This document shows, in pieces, positions 11,701 to 27,000 of a DNA stretch of 64,000 nucleotides. Position 1 is the stretch's first letter, and every line of letters starts with the position of its first letter. The DNA is from Aricia agestis. Its lineage: Eukaryota > Arthropoda > Insecta > Lepidoptera > Lycaenidae. The DNA lies in assembly GCF_905147365.1 (NCBI RefSeq), contig NC_056417.1:14654501-14718500 (forward strand). Direction: 5' to 3'. The notes below the pieces were generated by a model, which was not told the origin of the DNA, did not search any database, and saw only the letters and a list, made by a program, of their open reading frames with translations. The position numbers and the translations under genes were made by a program.

Positions 11701-14700
11701 AGACCCACAAAACTGACCTTACCTACATGATTAAAAAGACACTTTGAGTCCCTGAAAAGGACGTGGGTTATGTTTTATTGTGAAAAATATACTGTTCCCG
11801 CGCGATAAACGAAACAAGTACTTTGGCCAAATAATTTCAATTAGGTGACCTGGGTGAAGCCAAACGAGCGTAATTTGTGAATTGTGACTTGTGAGTCGCA
11901 GAATTTCGGCTGGCAGAAATTCTGCTGCATTCAGTTTCATACTTGAAAGGACGTGTTTGATTCACACGAGCGTAATTTTGTGAGTCATGATTTTCATGAA
12001 AAATAATTTACGCGACCGAAATTCTGCGACTCACGACTCACAAAATTATGCTCGTTTGGCTTCACCTTTAGAAGCGCGTGTCCGCAAGTGATCTGAATCT
12101 CTGAAACAGAAAATCATTGCATTTAAAAATTGAATAGGTTTAAAAATATATATATTTTAATAATAATTATTATATTATATGAGGTATGCACTATTAAATC
12201 AAGTTATGTACATTGTACAACTTAGCAAAACAGGAAAAGTTACCTAAAGTCATTAATATAAATCGCGGGCGAAAGCCCGTTAATCGCTTTGATGGACGAC
12301 TGGATTACAATCAGTCACTCAATACTTTATTTGGCACACCATTCGCATGTAGGAGTGATCGAAGCATGTAGGCTTTGAATTGTGGGCGTTTTTATGTGTT
12401 AATTACAAGGGCAATTAGAATGTCAACGCGTGGAAGAGAAGCCACACTGCTCTGTTCATTTGTGATGATCGTATATTATTTCGTTCGCACTGTACGCGGC
12501 GTACGCGCCGCATCCCAGAATTAAGAGGATACACCAGGAGCTAGAGAAATGAAAAAAAGTACGTGTAATAATTATACCCTTACCGCAAGCCTATACCGCG
12601 ATAGAGACAACTGCAGAAAATCAACGATTTTTTGTCCCCTGATTCCTTCTCCAAAACTTAACCGATTTAAGTACTTTTTTCATTAAAGATTAAAGAAAGG
12701 CTTGATCTGTGTTCCTATGTTTTTTTTTTTGTAAAATCTAGCCAAATCTGTTTTCTGGATGTTTGAACACAGCGGAAAATCTGGCCATTTTTTTGGGTTT
12801 TTGAACGTTCATATCCTATTTAATAATTAAATTATGAAAAAAAAGAAAACACAGGGACATTGTATTAGTGGCCGTAGATATTCAGGAAAAAAATTATAAC
12901 TCTACTAGCATTATCCAGGGAGGAAACAGGGGGCAACGTTTGTATGGAAAAAAGGGCGGTGTGGACTTCTCTTAATTATAAGAAATGACGTCCAAAATGC
13001 GGATCGTACGTTGCGGACAAATTAATGTCTGATTAGCTTTGAGCTACGTTGCGGAAACACGCGGATACCATACAAGACGGTGACAGGGCACTCAGCTCTT
13101 GCCTCTTCCACTTTATGTCCTGAATGTCGTCTCATAAAAACAGTACTGTATCCGACGATGCGACGAATCAAGATTTATGTATGCAACGAAAGATAATAAA
13201 TATATTATGTGTTATGGTCAATTCAGACCGCAACGCGACGCGTAGTTGCATTTCTAAATTTGTATTGAATTGACAGACTTACATGACGTCTCAGGCAATT
13301 GAAGTCTGTCAATTCAGTACAAAGGAGTATGTTTTAAAGTGTATGGAGTCTGGTCGAAATTTTCACCACTAACGAGACCTATATAGTAAAATTGTCTACT
13401 GATTACTGAATCATTATATGTTAACAACAACAGCTTAATTCTTCCAAATGGCCTAACCAATTTGTTTTTAGATACGCGAGCTACGTCACGAAAACCTGAC
13501 TCCATTCGTGGGCGTCTGCGTCGAAACTGGCGTCGCGTGCGTCCTAACCGCCTACTGCTCACGCGGTTCCCTCGCAACTGTACTGGCAGACCGAGACCTC
13601 CACCTCGACGACATGTTCGTTGCCAGCCTGGTGGCTGATCTGCTCCGAGGATTGACCTACCTCCATGACTCCGCGCTGATTTCCCACGGGAATCTCACTT
13701 CGAGCAACTGCCTTGTGGACCGACGATGGGTATTACAAATTACGGACTACGGGCTACACACGCTGAAGAGTAAGTTTTGATTGCTTTGTACTAGGAGAAC
13801 ATGTTTAGGGAACTTTCCCACGATCCACGACACAATTTAATTACTACACGACACGCGGCACACAGGCTGTAGTTTGGTCGTTTTCCCACGAGTTTCCCAC
13901 CGCATTCATTTAGTACTTAGGTAATTTTATAAGGTTTTCATATTTTCATTTGTATATCAATCGAAAAAATTAATCATAATCTATCGGCTGGGTTTGACAT
14001 AATACGACTGAATTATCTAATATATCAGAGAAGAATACATAGACCTGATTTGAATCAACTTTTCTGATAGTACTATCAGAGAAGTTGATTCCTAGGCAGA
14101 TGGCAGACCTAAGTAATTTGGTCGCGTGAAATCAAACCCATCAGACCGATCGTTAAATTGACATAAGCCGACCAACTGACGTAGGTCCGTCAACTGCCTA
14201 GGAATCAATTTCCTCGATGGTACAATGATGTCCTATTCCCAGGTGGGTGTGTAGACACGGAGGACGCACTCCGCATGGAGAACAGAATGCTGTGGCGGGC
14301 GCCGGAGCTGCTCAGGGAGTTGAACCCACCATCGCGCGGCTCCCAGAAGGGTGACGTGTACTCCTTCGGGATCATACTCTACGAGATCCTGGGCAGGAAC
14401 GGTCCATGGGGAGATACTAATTTGACTAATGCAGGTAAGAACGATTTTTGGTGTTTTGGATTCAAAAATTGACTAATCGGCCGCGGCATTGGGGCGCGTT
14501 CAGACGTGCGATTTGTGGAAAGGTGTGAAAATTGTAAGCTTTATGTAATTTATCATAGAACACCAAATTGCTATAGAGCTTGGGGAAAACACGCGACGTG
14601 CGCTGAATCGCGCAGAAAACGCGCACGTAAGAATGCACCCTTAGGGCCTTCCCACACGACGTATTTTTTGCGCACTGACGACGCGCGTTTCTGATGCGCT

Positions 14701-17700
14701 TGTCTTCTGCGCGTTTTCATCGCGTTATTGGCAGATATAAAGTTTAAAACGTGTCGGCTGTCTTGCGTTTGCTGAGCGTTCAACTTGCATTTGTATCGAT
14801 ACAAACGAGCGTAAAAAAACCTCGTGTGGAAGGGCCCTTATAGTCTCTGACCTCTGTTATATGATAACGAGCTTTTGCCCGCGGCTTCGCTCGCGTTAAG
14901 AACTTTAAGGAGTATTATTTTAAGAAAACATTCATCCCCTATTTTAACCCCTTGGAGGTGGAATTGATCAAAATTCTTTCTTAGCGGATGCCTACGTCAT
15001 AATATCTACCTGCATGCCAAATTTCAGCCCGATCGGTCCAGTGGTTTGGGCTGTGCGTTGATAGATCGCCATGTCAGTCAGTCAAAATTTTAACCTCCGG
15101 CCAAAAAAGGGGTGTTTAAGTTTTACGTGTCTGTGAGTGCGTACGCGTGTCTGACCATGGCATCGATTAGGCTTAAATCATTTAGGCACTGACTATTGAT
15201 TAGAGACATGGGCGTCTCCAGATGATGGCTGAGATCCCCCTTCTTTATATTATTGGAACGAAGTTCCTTATCGCGCGTTGCAAAAATGGGCTAGGCGAAA
15301 AGTTGTAACGACACAAAAGTGTCGTGTGTCGCGTCACACACGAAAGTGTGTGTAGCGTGTTTCTCTTTCTGTCTCTCTCTCGCATAGAACAGTGTGGTGT
15401 AGCGTCGATTTTTTTTTGTTGAGTGTAGGTATACAGGTTTTTTTGTACATAAGAAATAACTTCGTTCCATCCCCATCATCGTCGTGCCCCTGACACCATT
15501 CAAGTTTTTGCCCAATGGGGCAAAGTTATGTAGAAGGAAGTCAATAGCTTGCACGGCCATTAGAACCTTGGTCGCTTTGCGGCTAGCTACTTTTGATCTC
15601 TAGGGGGCCCCGACCCCCTGCCACCCCATGGCGACGCCCTTGATCAGAGAAATGTTCCACCGAATAGGTCCTTTGACCGTCACGTCCGTGACATGACATA
15701 TTAGCATAATATCTTTCTTTATAGTTTTACTCCGAATCGAAGGTAATGACATATTTGACATATTTAATTCCATCGAGCCGGCTCGGAGCGAGCCTTCGAG
15801 CTGTCAGTTTTGCGGTCCACACGGTGGTTATTGCTCGATTTGGAGTAAAACTATCGAGCAAAACCGTATGTGAGTACTTTAAGCATATTATTTTTAAATT
15901 CAGTTTAAATATTGCTTTCTTAAAAATATCATCCATTTTTCACAATTTTCAGACGCATTTGATTAAATTAAGGATGAGAATAAAAAATAATTGTAGGTAA
16001 TTGCTCGTTAACTAAATAATTGCGAAAAGCGATCCATAGAACAGATTATTTTTAATCTTACTTTATCAAATTTAGAAGCTGATTGAAAAATACAGATTTA
16101 AAAACAAGTGATCCATAATTAATTGAGCCTCGTCTAATCCTTCCTACTGTATTTATATCACGCTCCTGTCCTGAATACCAGTAACAGAGTGAAAACCACC
16201 CATGAATAATAATAATAATAATAATAAGGGGGTGAAGCCGGTTCTTCCCAGTTAGTGTCCCCGGGCAACACTTGGGTGCGCCACCCCACCCTCTACGGGG
16301 TGAGGTACTCACGTGGCTGATCATCGGCTCTGTCTTTCTTTATCAATCTTTTCATCGTCTTTTTATTAGTCAATCCTTGGTTTTGAATCGTCTTTATTTT
16401 TATTTTTATCTATCTTTCACCAACTATGTTTTCCCTTTTACTATATTTCTCGTTTAGTTAACTCTTCTCTTAGGAAACCAGATTATGTGATGCGACTAAG
16501 AAACAGAATTATACCCCAGGCGGGTACCGGAGCGTTGCGCGATGGAGAATCCCGCCCCGGACCCTCGGGTCTGGGCTGCCCTGCGTATTCTGGGGAGGGC
16601 ACCGTATCACACAATAACAATGTTATCATACGCCAATATCATAGTCGAGACAACTCACCAACTAGTCTCTCATCAATTTCATCCCTCTTTTCATCGCCAC
16701 CATCATCTCCAGCTTCATATATCATGGCTACTCACTCTAGTTCATCAAATACATTGTCACCTATAACAATCAGATCTACTGTTGATGTTGTGCAGGAGGC
16801 TATCCCAGCCAGAGTTACTGCACCCGCCTACAGTATGGTGTGCAAGCGTAAAAAATGGTCTAAACAAATGAACATTTTCATAATGCGCCACTATTTCATA
16901 CTCACAAATTTAGAATCCGATACTAAATCTTACTTATCACATTTACACACATTATTCTCATCACAATACCCAGAAATGGAAGCATCAAAGCAGAGAGTAG
17001 GTGACCAACGACGAGCAATAGTCCAGAGACATCTTTTAAGCCCTCAAGAAATATTAGGTATTAAAAATGACGTAAAAATTCTACTACAAAACCAAAATCA
17101 GCATTTGACTCCACAAAATATGACACAATTAGAAACTACCGACACCAACGGTAGAAGTCGAAAAATGAGATGGACAACTGAAATAAATGAAACGATAATG
17201 CGGACCTATTACAGGATTACCAAACTAGAGACTGACCTCACCACGTACCGACCATTATTACATAAAGAAATTACCACCATATGCCCCTCAATAGCTCATC
17301 TGTCAATACAAAGAATAGCTGACCAACGAAGATCGATTGTCAATAATCACCTTCTATCTAAAGACCATCTTAAAAGGATACGCGATGAAGTGCAGCAGCA
17401 GTTGAATACTTCAAATGAAGAACAGACAGACGATTTGACTAGACCACCTGACCTTAATTCAACAGAAAACGTGTTAAATGAATGTATTCACTTACCAACT
17501 GAAGACTGTCCTAATATTTTACCTTCACCTTTAAAATTATCATCAGAATTAGAAACACAATTGAAAGAAATGTTTACAGATACGTATAATATATTTAAAG
17601 ATACCGATCCAACAACACGGCCGTCCTTACCTAAATTAAAACCCTCCAGAAAAATAAAACAGATAGTTCATTACCTTAATACTGAAATACTTCCTAACAT

Positions 17701-20700
17701 ACTGACAGACGACACTGATTTTAACACGCTACATACTTACATTTATACTGCAGCATACACCACAATCAAATTTAACGGAGTGAGAATCAACAATTACAAT
17801 TCAGCTAACTTTAACAAACCACGAACGAAACCATGGTGGCATAGACGTCTGGAACGTAGAATTAATGAACTTAGAGCATGTATAGGCCGACTAACGGCAT
17901 ATGCAAAAGGTACCCGATCAGCCTACCTAGAAAAACAAATAGAAAAAATTAAGCAACGATATAAAATTCATTCCCAACACGAGGCCCAAAACTCTGATAT
18001 AACACATTTTTTAGATACTTTAAAACAGAAACTAAATATACTATCCAACAGGTTAAAAAGGTATAACGAATGCACAATTAGAAAAACTCAAAATAAGGAA
18101 TTCACAAATAACGAAAAATTATTTTACAGAAAACTAACTCAAAACAATGATAGCCAACAAAATAATTATAGTCCTGTACCGTCGTCAGAGTCCATGCATA
18201 CCTACTGGTCCAATATATGGTCATATCCAGTTCAACACGAAAATAGTCAATGGATTGATAAAGATAAAGATAGAGTCAAAGACATTCCTGTCATGAAATT
18301 TGAAGAAATTCAGCTCGAAAATATGAAAGCAGTTATAAGTAAAACGCATAATTGGAAAGCAACCGGATCTGATCACATACATAATTACTGGTTTAAAAAA
18401 TTTACATCCACACATACAATACTACTCAAGCACATAAATTCATTCATTAAATCGCCAGACACAATACCATCATTTATTACACAGGGTATAACTTACATGC
18501 TAGCAAAAGATAATTCGGATACTTCAAACCCCGCAAAATATAGGCCTATAACCTGTCTGCAAAATATCTACAAGATTATAACAGCATGCATAAGCAATTT
18601 AATATATACACATATAAATGAACATAATATTCTAGCTGAAGAGCAGAAAGGATGCCGTAAGTTTAGCCAAGGGTGCAAGGAACAACTCATAATAGACTCC
18701 GTAATTTCACAGCAGGCTCTTAAACAGAAACGTAATATATATACAATGTATATAGATTATAAGAAAGCTTTCGATTCTGTACCACACTCCTGGCTTATTT
18801 ATATTTTAAAACATTATAAAATTAATCCCGTAATAATAAATTGTCTAGAAATAATTATGCCCAATTGGCACACCAAATTGAAAATTTTTGACTCGACTAA
18901 AGCTATTGAAACTGACTTCATTTACATAAAGAGAGGTATATTCCAAGGAGACTCTTTAAGTCCTCTTTGGTTTTGCCTTGCCCTTAACCCTCTTTCTTTT
19001 ATACTTAACCAAAATGACTACGGATTTAAGATCAAATATAATTCACACCATACATCACTTTCACATCTTCTCTATATGGATGACATCAAAATTTTTGCAA
19101 ACACACTAAACCACTTACACGCTCTTGCTGACCGTACACAATCTTTTTCTAATGACATAAAAATGGAGTTTGGGATAGATAAATGTAAAATACAATCAAT
19201 AAATAAAGGTAAAATAGAACATAATATACAGTATAAACTTAACAATGACGAAATAATTGATCCAGTTGACCCATTAGAGGGATACAAATACCTAGGCTTC
19301 TACCAATCACAGCAAATACATCATAAAGAAACTAAAAATCTACTCAAACAGAAATTCAAAGCAAGGCTACATAAAATACTACACACACATCTGAACGCAA
19401 AAAACACAATTAAAGCGATCAATACATATGCCATACCTATACTCACATACTCCTTTGGTGTAATACGCTGGAACCTAACAGAATTAAAAACTTTACAAAG
19501 ATTAATAAACACAACTATGACAAAATATAGAAAGCACCACCCAAGAGCCTGCTTTCAACGATTAATTTTACCAAAAATAGAGGGCGGTAGGGGTCTCATC
19601 GACATTTTAAATTTACACAATAGACAATTAACACTACTCAGAACATTCTTTTACAACCACGCACACACAAAAACACTCCACCTTGCTATTTGTCATGCTG
19701 ACACTTACACACCACTGGCACTAGCTGATAAAGCAAAAACTATAAAAACTTACACAAAACAGCAAAAAATCGAAGCATGGGCACAAAAATCACTACATGG
19801 CCGGCACCGTCTTGACCTTACCAACAACGCCGTTGACAAAATAGCGTCAAACGCATGGTTAAAGCAAGGGGAGCTGTTCCCTGAGACGGAAGGATTTATG
19901 CTCGCAATACAAGATCAGGTAATAGATACAAAGAACTATAGAAAGCATATTATTAGAGACCGTAACGTGAGCAGCGACCACTGTCGCCACTGCCATAAGC
20001 AGCCAGAAACAATACAGCATATTACAGGTGCCTGCTCATCCATCACACAGACAGACTACAAACACAGACACGACCAAGTAGCAGCAATCATACATCAGAT
20101 ACTCGCACACAAACACAACCTCATTTCAGAAAAAATACCATACTACAAATACACACCACAAATACTACTAGAATCACCCGACTATAAACTATACTGGGAC
20201 AGGACAATACTGACAGACAAGACCGTACATCACAATAGACCTGACATCACACTTCACGACAAACATAACAAAACCGTCTACCTCGTAGATGTCGCCATAC
20301 CTAACTCACACAACCTCACTAGTACACACATAACCAAACTCACAAAATACACAGACTTGTCAATAGAACTAAAAGCGCAATGGAGAGTAAGCACAGTTAA
20401 AATCATACCAATCATCATCTCAACCACAGGCATCATACCTAAGACACTACACACATCACTCAAAACACTTAATATACATCCACTTACATACATAATCTTA
20501 CAGAAAGCAGTCATCTTAAATACATGCCGAATTGTCCGAAAATTCTTATCCATCACTTAATTTCACATTTACTTGCAGTTGTTTGGCCACAAGCCCGCAA
20601 CTGCAGTAGCTACCCCACAAGGGAGAAAAGAAAATTTAAAAAATACAAATAATAATAATAATAATAATAATAATCTTTATTTCATTTACAAAAGTTACAG

Positions 20701-20980
20701 TTAAAGTACAATGATGGAAGCTACCTAGTAGGCTTAGCCTGTATCAGGCAACATCCCTCTTCCACATGTACAAGGGAAATAAAGAAATCGCATAAGTAAA
20801 GTGAAGCAAACTAATCTTAAATACTACAAAAACTCTTAGTTCTAATACAGACCTATTATATTATAAGAAAAAGCTAAGATAAAAAAAAAATGTTACAAAA
20901 TTACAATATAAATTTTTAGCAAAACAATCTTATGTACATAATATTATTTTTTATTATCTACTAATTTATAGTTTTGTATG

Positions 20981-21029
<49 letters not shown>

Positions 21030-24000
21030 TTTGTGTGTGTGTGTGTGTGTGCACGTGTATGTGTATACAATATTTAACTATAGTTTTATCGGCTCAATTA
21101 GTTTCTCTACTTCATTGTAGCTTAAAGAAGTAAGATATTCTTTGACTATTAACTTCACCTGTCTGTTTGTCTTATTTTTAATATTTATAACATTGTTTAA
21201 TTTATTATAAATAATAGTGGAGCTAAAATCATACTGTCTTGTTAAAACTATTTATTTTCATTTCAAAAGTGAATCTTTCGTGAAATGTGTCTTTCGACTT
21301 GCTATTTACCACAGCTTAAGGCTGCGTTTCCACTGAAGCGGAGCGGAGCTTAGCGGTGCCCGAATTGACCAATCGTGCTATTCCAGCGGAATGACAGCGA
21401 AGATTTCGAGCATGGTGATTGGTCAATTCAGTAACGTTAAGCTCTGCTCCGCTCCGCTTCAGTGGAAACGCAGCCTTAATACTGGAAAATCTGGAAGTGT
21501 TTAAATCTTGCAACAGCTAGTTTGACAAAAATGGGCAGGTTTTTAGGGTTCCGTACCCAAAGGGTAAAAAACGGGACCCTATAACTAATACTTCGATGTC
21601 TGTTCGTTTGTCTGCCTGTCTCCAGGCTGTAACTCAAGAGAGTTGAAAATTTCACAGATTATTTATTTCAGTTGCCGGTATAACAACAAATCAAAATAAA
21701 TAAATACAAAATGAATAAAATATTTAAGGGGGCCGCCAATACAACATGATTTTTTTGCCATTTTTACTATCAATGATGGCAATTGGCACCAAGCACCTAA
21801 AATGTTCACAAAATACTCAATTGCATTTATATATTTACTTACTTTAATAGTATAATAAAATAATAAAAGTACTTTATTACTACAGAAAACATAAATTAAT
21901 ACATAAGGCCATTAAGGCCATCCCCCGAGCAAATGACCTTGTCCATACATTTTACTTATCTTAGTTCGAAATTGGTATAAAAAAAAATTAACGGGGAATA
22001 TATTGTAGTTAATGAAATTGTCGATGTATTGGCGTGTGTTTCAAATAAATGTAATTTGTAAATACTAGTTACTTTCGACTTTCAAAAAGTGTATCATGAT
22101 TTTGAATAAAAATATATTTTATTTATTATTTATTTATCTAGCGAGATGCTGAAAGTATGCTTCAATTTTAATAAATTGGTATTACTTAGGAAGCTAATAT
22201 CATGAGTATAATAAACAAAAATAGGAAATTAATAACGGGGAAACATATACTTACTGAAAATAATTGCTGTATTTTTATTACAACTTTGTAGCTTTCAAAT
22301 TATGAGGGCTCTAAATACGGTAAATTACGGCATCTCCGTAAGGGGAGCACCTTAACTGCTCATTTCTGTGTGTAGATATGCACGAATTCGGTCAGGTCGG
22401 CGTGACTTTTATTGTAATTTGTAATAAAACAAACTTGTAGATCATTTTCCAATATTATCGTAACCTCAAAAGTTATAAAGCCGAATTATGGAAGCCCTTT
22501 AAAAAGACAAGTCACGAAAATTCAAGTTCTTTTGTATTAACTTTCATGTTGATTTAAGATGAAAGAAGTAAAATAATTTTCTACATTTTATGTGAGTGAG
22601 AAAACTTCAAATTGACTTATTTTATGTTTGCGTCTGTATATCAAGTCAATTAAGGTAAATTCACACTGTTGCGTCACGAGGCGTTGCAAATAGTTGCAAT
22701 GCATTCATGAGACATTCTGAACATACATGAGACAGCTAAGGGTCAATCTATAATAGCGCAGAGTCGAAGCGAAGCGAATTCCCAAAAACTGAACATAGAA
22801 AATTCAAACTTAGCTCCAGAGCATAACGCATACATTACTTCTGCGAGGCCAATCAGCGTTGGTCGGGTGCATTCACGCGAATTCGCGCGAATGTGCGCGC
22901 TTTTTTAAATTCTCAGAAGTAATAAAGTGCGTTAACGCTTTATAATTCTTATAATTCGCTTCGATGCGCTTCGACTCTGCGCTAGTATAAATTGACCCTC
23001 ACACCGCGGATGGCAAGTCTGTCAATTCAATGTGTTTTTTTTTTTCTTGTGTAGTAAGTAAAGTTTAGGTTTGAATGGATCAAAAATGCATCTTATTTGC
23101 TTCGACGCGGAAGGTGACCTGATATTTTATTAGTCAAAAATTAATATGCGTTCGATCCAGCTTCGATAGCGACAGTCATGTCAAAAATGTACGGGATTTG
23201 ACATAAAACGCATAGCGCTTGCGATGCGTTATGTCAAATCCATCTTAAATGAAAATACAATGACATACTGTTTATTTCGGCAGAAATTATTGGAAGAGTG
23301 AGACAACCTATAGGCGGTGTGCTCTTCCGTCCGCCGCTTGGGGGGCTAGCCGCGCGACCATCTGTCATCTCTGTCATCAAGTCGTGCTGGAGCGAGAGGC
23401 CAGACAGACGACCCGACGTCCGACTCGTCAGGATACGACTGAAGGACATGCACGCTGGCATGTAAGTAGAAAGAATGATCTAAATATTAAGAATGTAAAA
23501 AATATATTTCTGTCCGTCAACTCTTCACACAAACGGCGGCTCAACCCACATTGGCGCAGAGCCGAAGCGAAGCGACGCGCCCTTTCACATTATTTTCATA
23601 GCAGAAAATTTTACTTAAATAATATAATATATTAGAAAAATTCATGTGAATTTACTGTAGGCTAAAATTGAAAAATTGTGTGACGCGTCGCCTCGACTCT
23701 GCGCCAGTGTGAGTAGAGCCTTAGATACCTATTACCTATGTAACTTGGTAGTGGCATAGAGCTATTTTAACGACATAGGATAGCTGTTATTGGTGGGAAA
23801 AAATGAAGGGTTTTCCATGCAATAAACGAATATCGTCGCAATGCAAACGTCATTTAGTTCAAAATATTTTTATGATGCAAGCTGCTCTATTATAGACTAT
23901 AAACTATCTATACTAATATTATAAATGCGAAAGTATCTCTGTCTGTCTGCCTGTCTGTCTCGCTTTCACGCCAAAACTACCGAATCGATTGTAATGAAAT

Positions 24001-27000
24001 TTTGTATACAGATAGATAGTCTAAAGCCTGAGAAAGGACATAGGCTACTTTTTTTACTGGAAAAAAGGGTTACAAATGGGTGAAAATGTGTAAAGAAGAG
24101 GGGGCATTTCGTACCCACCAATGTACCACCACCTCTTATAGAAATACTTTCGAGCAAGCGTCAGCGCGATGTAGGAGACGCACGGCGCCATCTAATATGA
24201 ATTTTTGGAAGTATCTTAATTTAAACAAAGAAGAAGGGGCATTTTTGTATGGGAACCGTACCCAAGCTGTAGCACGTTGAGACATATATCAAAGGAAAGG
24301 GCTTAAAAAGTTGAACATTTTATTGTATGACGAAAAATCTCTAAACCATGGGAGAAAAAAGTTAATGAGGATAGAAGGTAAGAAAAAATCACAAAAAACA
24401 CCCTGTATTATTGCATCAATTTATAGTGTTGCTGGTAAGGAATAATTTCTAGAAAGTAATCGTATATGACAAACTTAAGGAAACTGATAGATTTTAGTAA
24501 GAATATTCTTTCATAATTTGAAGAAATGTATGAGAAAGCAATAAAACCTTGAAAATCTAACCTTTCCTGGATTTTACCGTACATTGTTACTTTGGATAAA
24601 CTATTTATAATAAGCAATACTAACGAATGGTTTAGAGATTTTTCGTCTTTCGCCTGCTCTACCTTCCTCTCATCCGACTCCAACATCTCCCGGCTGCCTG
24701 CATATTCCACTCATCTGACACCATCATCTCCCGGCTGCCAGCATATTTCACTCCAAAATTTTGATTTTTCAGCAACTATTCTTTTTTTTTTGTAATAGAT
24801 AATAATTATTATTCTTGCAACTCTTTTTTAATTTAGTTAAAGTTCTGATTTAAAACTTTTAATTTTTTTTTCACTGAGTTATATTTTTATATTGCACTTT
24901 TAATAGATTTGTATTTATTTTAGTCTCTACACTATATTTTATTAATATTTTTTAATCCTACATTATTTTAATTTAAAACTAATGGCCATTCAGTTTCTAT
25001 CACTAAAATAATTTGTCCACATTTATCAGTCACTGTTTAATATATACGTGGGAGAGCCATGCTTCGGCACGAATGGGCCGGCTCGACCGGAGAAATACCA
25101 CGTTCTCACAGAAAACCGGCGTGAAACAGCGTTAGCGCTGTGTTTCGCCGAGTGAGTGAGTTTACCGGAGGCCCAATCCCCTACCCTAATCTCTTCCCTA
25201 CCCTCCCCTATTACCCTATTCCCTCTTAAAAGGCCGGCAACGCACCTGCAGCTCTTCTGATGCTGCGAGTGTCCATGGGCGACGGAAGTTGCTTTCCATC
25301 AGGTGACCCGCTTGCTCGTTTGCCCCCCTTATTTCATTTAAAAAAAAATACACTTTTTGCATTTTTAATATATTTTGATTTTTTAATATATTTTTGATTT
25401 TAAGTCCAATTCTAAAAAGTTCACTTATACATCCCCTGTATCTGCTGCGCAGCGCTGCCACGAGGCAGCACTGGCAAGGTCGCCATGCAATGTGCAGGCT
25501 TCGGGGAGACTATTAAAAGATGTTATCTTCACGGTTAACCTTTATTGAGTGCACTTACTAGCTACTTAGCCTAACTTATATAGGGGGGAGGTGACACATA
25601 CACTATAATATAATATTGTCCTCATTATTGTGAGTTATATTTTTTTAACTTTTCAGTACATAAAAGTTACATTAAGCCGCAAAAGGTAAAGCCATAATCG
25701 ATAAAAGGGAATTCGTGTTTACGTTATTCAAACAAAAAACACAATAGAAGTATTATATTAGGGACTATTTTTTATAAGTAAAACTGCTCAAATCCGGACG
25801 CAGCGTAATTTCAGACTACGTGTGAGGGAAGTCTTAACTTATTATTTTTAATATAAAAACTCAACTAAGGTAACTGAGGGTGGGTTGCACCAGAGGCGTT
25901 GTTATAGTTAAAGTTAAGGTATACGTCAAATATTGATGATATTGATGATTTAACAGATCATTTGACATTTTGTTATAGTTAAAGTTAAAGTTAGTTGGTG
26001 CAACCCACCCTTAGCGTCACAAGTGGACTTATTTTTAACATCAAATTTCAACTAAAACAGTTCTGCCACTTAAGCGTGAAGAGTTAAGAGACAGACGGAA
26101 ACACTTTTACATTCATAATATTAGTACGGATTTTTATACTAAACCGCCTAAACCAGATGCGAACGCAAACAAAGACGTCATGATTTTAGATAACTAAAGG
26201 TAGCGAAATATTGCGGTATCATAATATTATGTATCTACACACACAGAATATAATTATTGTAAGTTATAACAGTACTCCGTTATCCGTAGTACACGCGAAA
26301 AGCTCGCAAATTTAATTTTAAGGATACACCTAAGGTACTCTACTGTATATTTATAACATTGTGACAGACTTATCAATCCAACTGATTTACCAAATTTCCC
26401 AACAGGAAAACGAACATATTCGACAACATGCTGGCCATGATGGAGAAGTACGCCTCAAACCTGGAAGCCCTGGTCGCTGCCAGAACAGAACAGCTGCTGC
26501 AGGAGAAGAGGAGGACAGATGACCTGCTGAACCGCATGCTGCCACGGTATGATATTATTAAGTATACAGTAACAATACTAAGTGATGATACCTACCTTAG
26601 GGTGTGAGGTGTTGAGGTAGACCGGCCGGTCGTGGAGGGAGTCCTGTGTTAGACAGATCCAGGATGCTGAAGGCAAACCGCAGATGGTTTTAGTGGGTAA
26701 GCCCGGCGCTTCTCGTCGGCAGTTCCACATACTCCCGGGGTGCTTCAGCTTAACTGAGGCACATCCCCAACCCGGGGCATCCATAAAGGGTTTCCCCTGC
26801 ACATAATAAAAAAAGACGGGTTGCACTCCGGGAGTGCCGGCAGAAGTGAAAACTCGATTACTAACGTTGTGCATAATTTTTTAACCCATTTTTTATGAAA
26901 ATCGATTTTTTTAATTAATCGAAACCCTTACAATCGATTAAATTTTTGACCCAGTTTTTATGAAAATCGATTTATCGATCAGCACGAGAATCTGACGCGA

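Noticed and set aside
16542..16766. ORF overlapping the start of the Dong-type protein
   Set aside because: Shadow frame with no recognised domain.
23384..23635. 83-codon ORF over cyclase exon 7
   Set aside because: Wrong frame; the exon itself is explained by the phase-1/phase-2 splice sites.
26578..26874. 98-codon minus-strand ORF following exon 8
   Set aside because: No family resemblance; GC-rich block more like an untranslated repeat.
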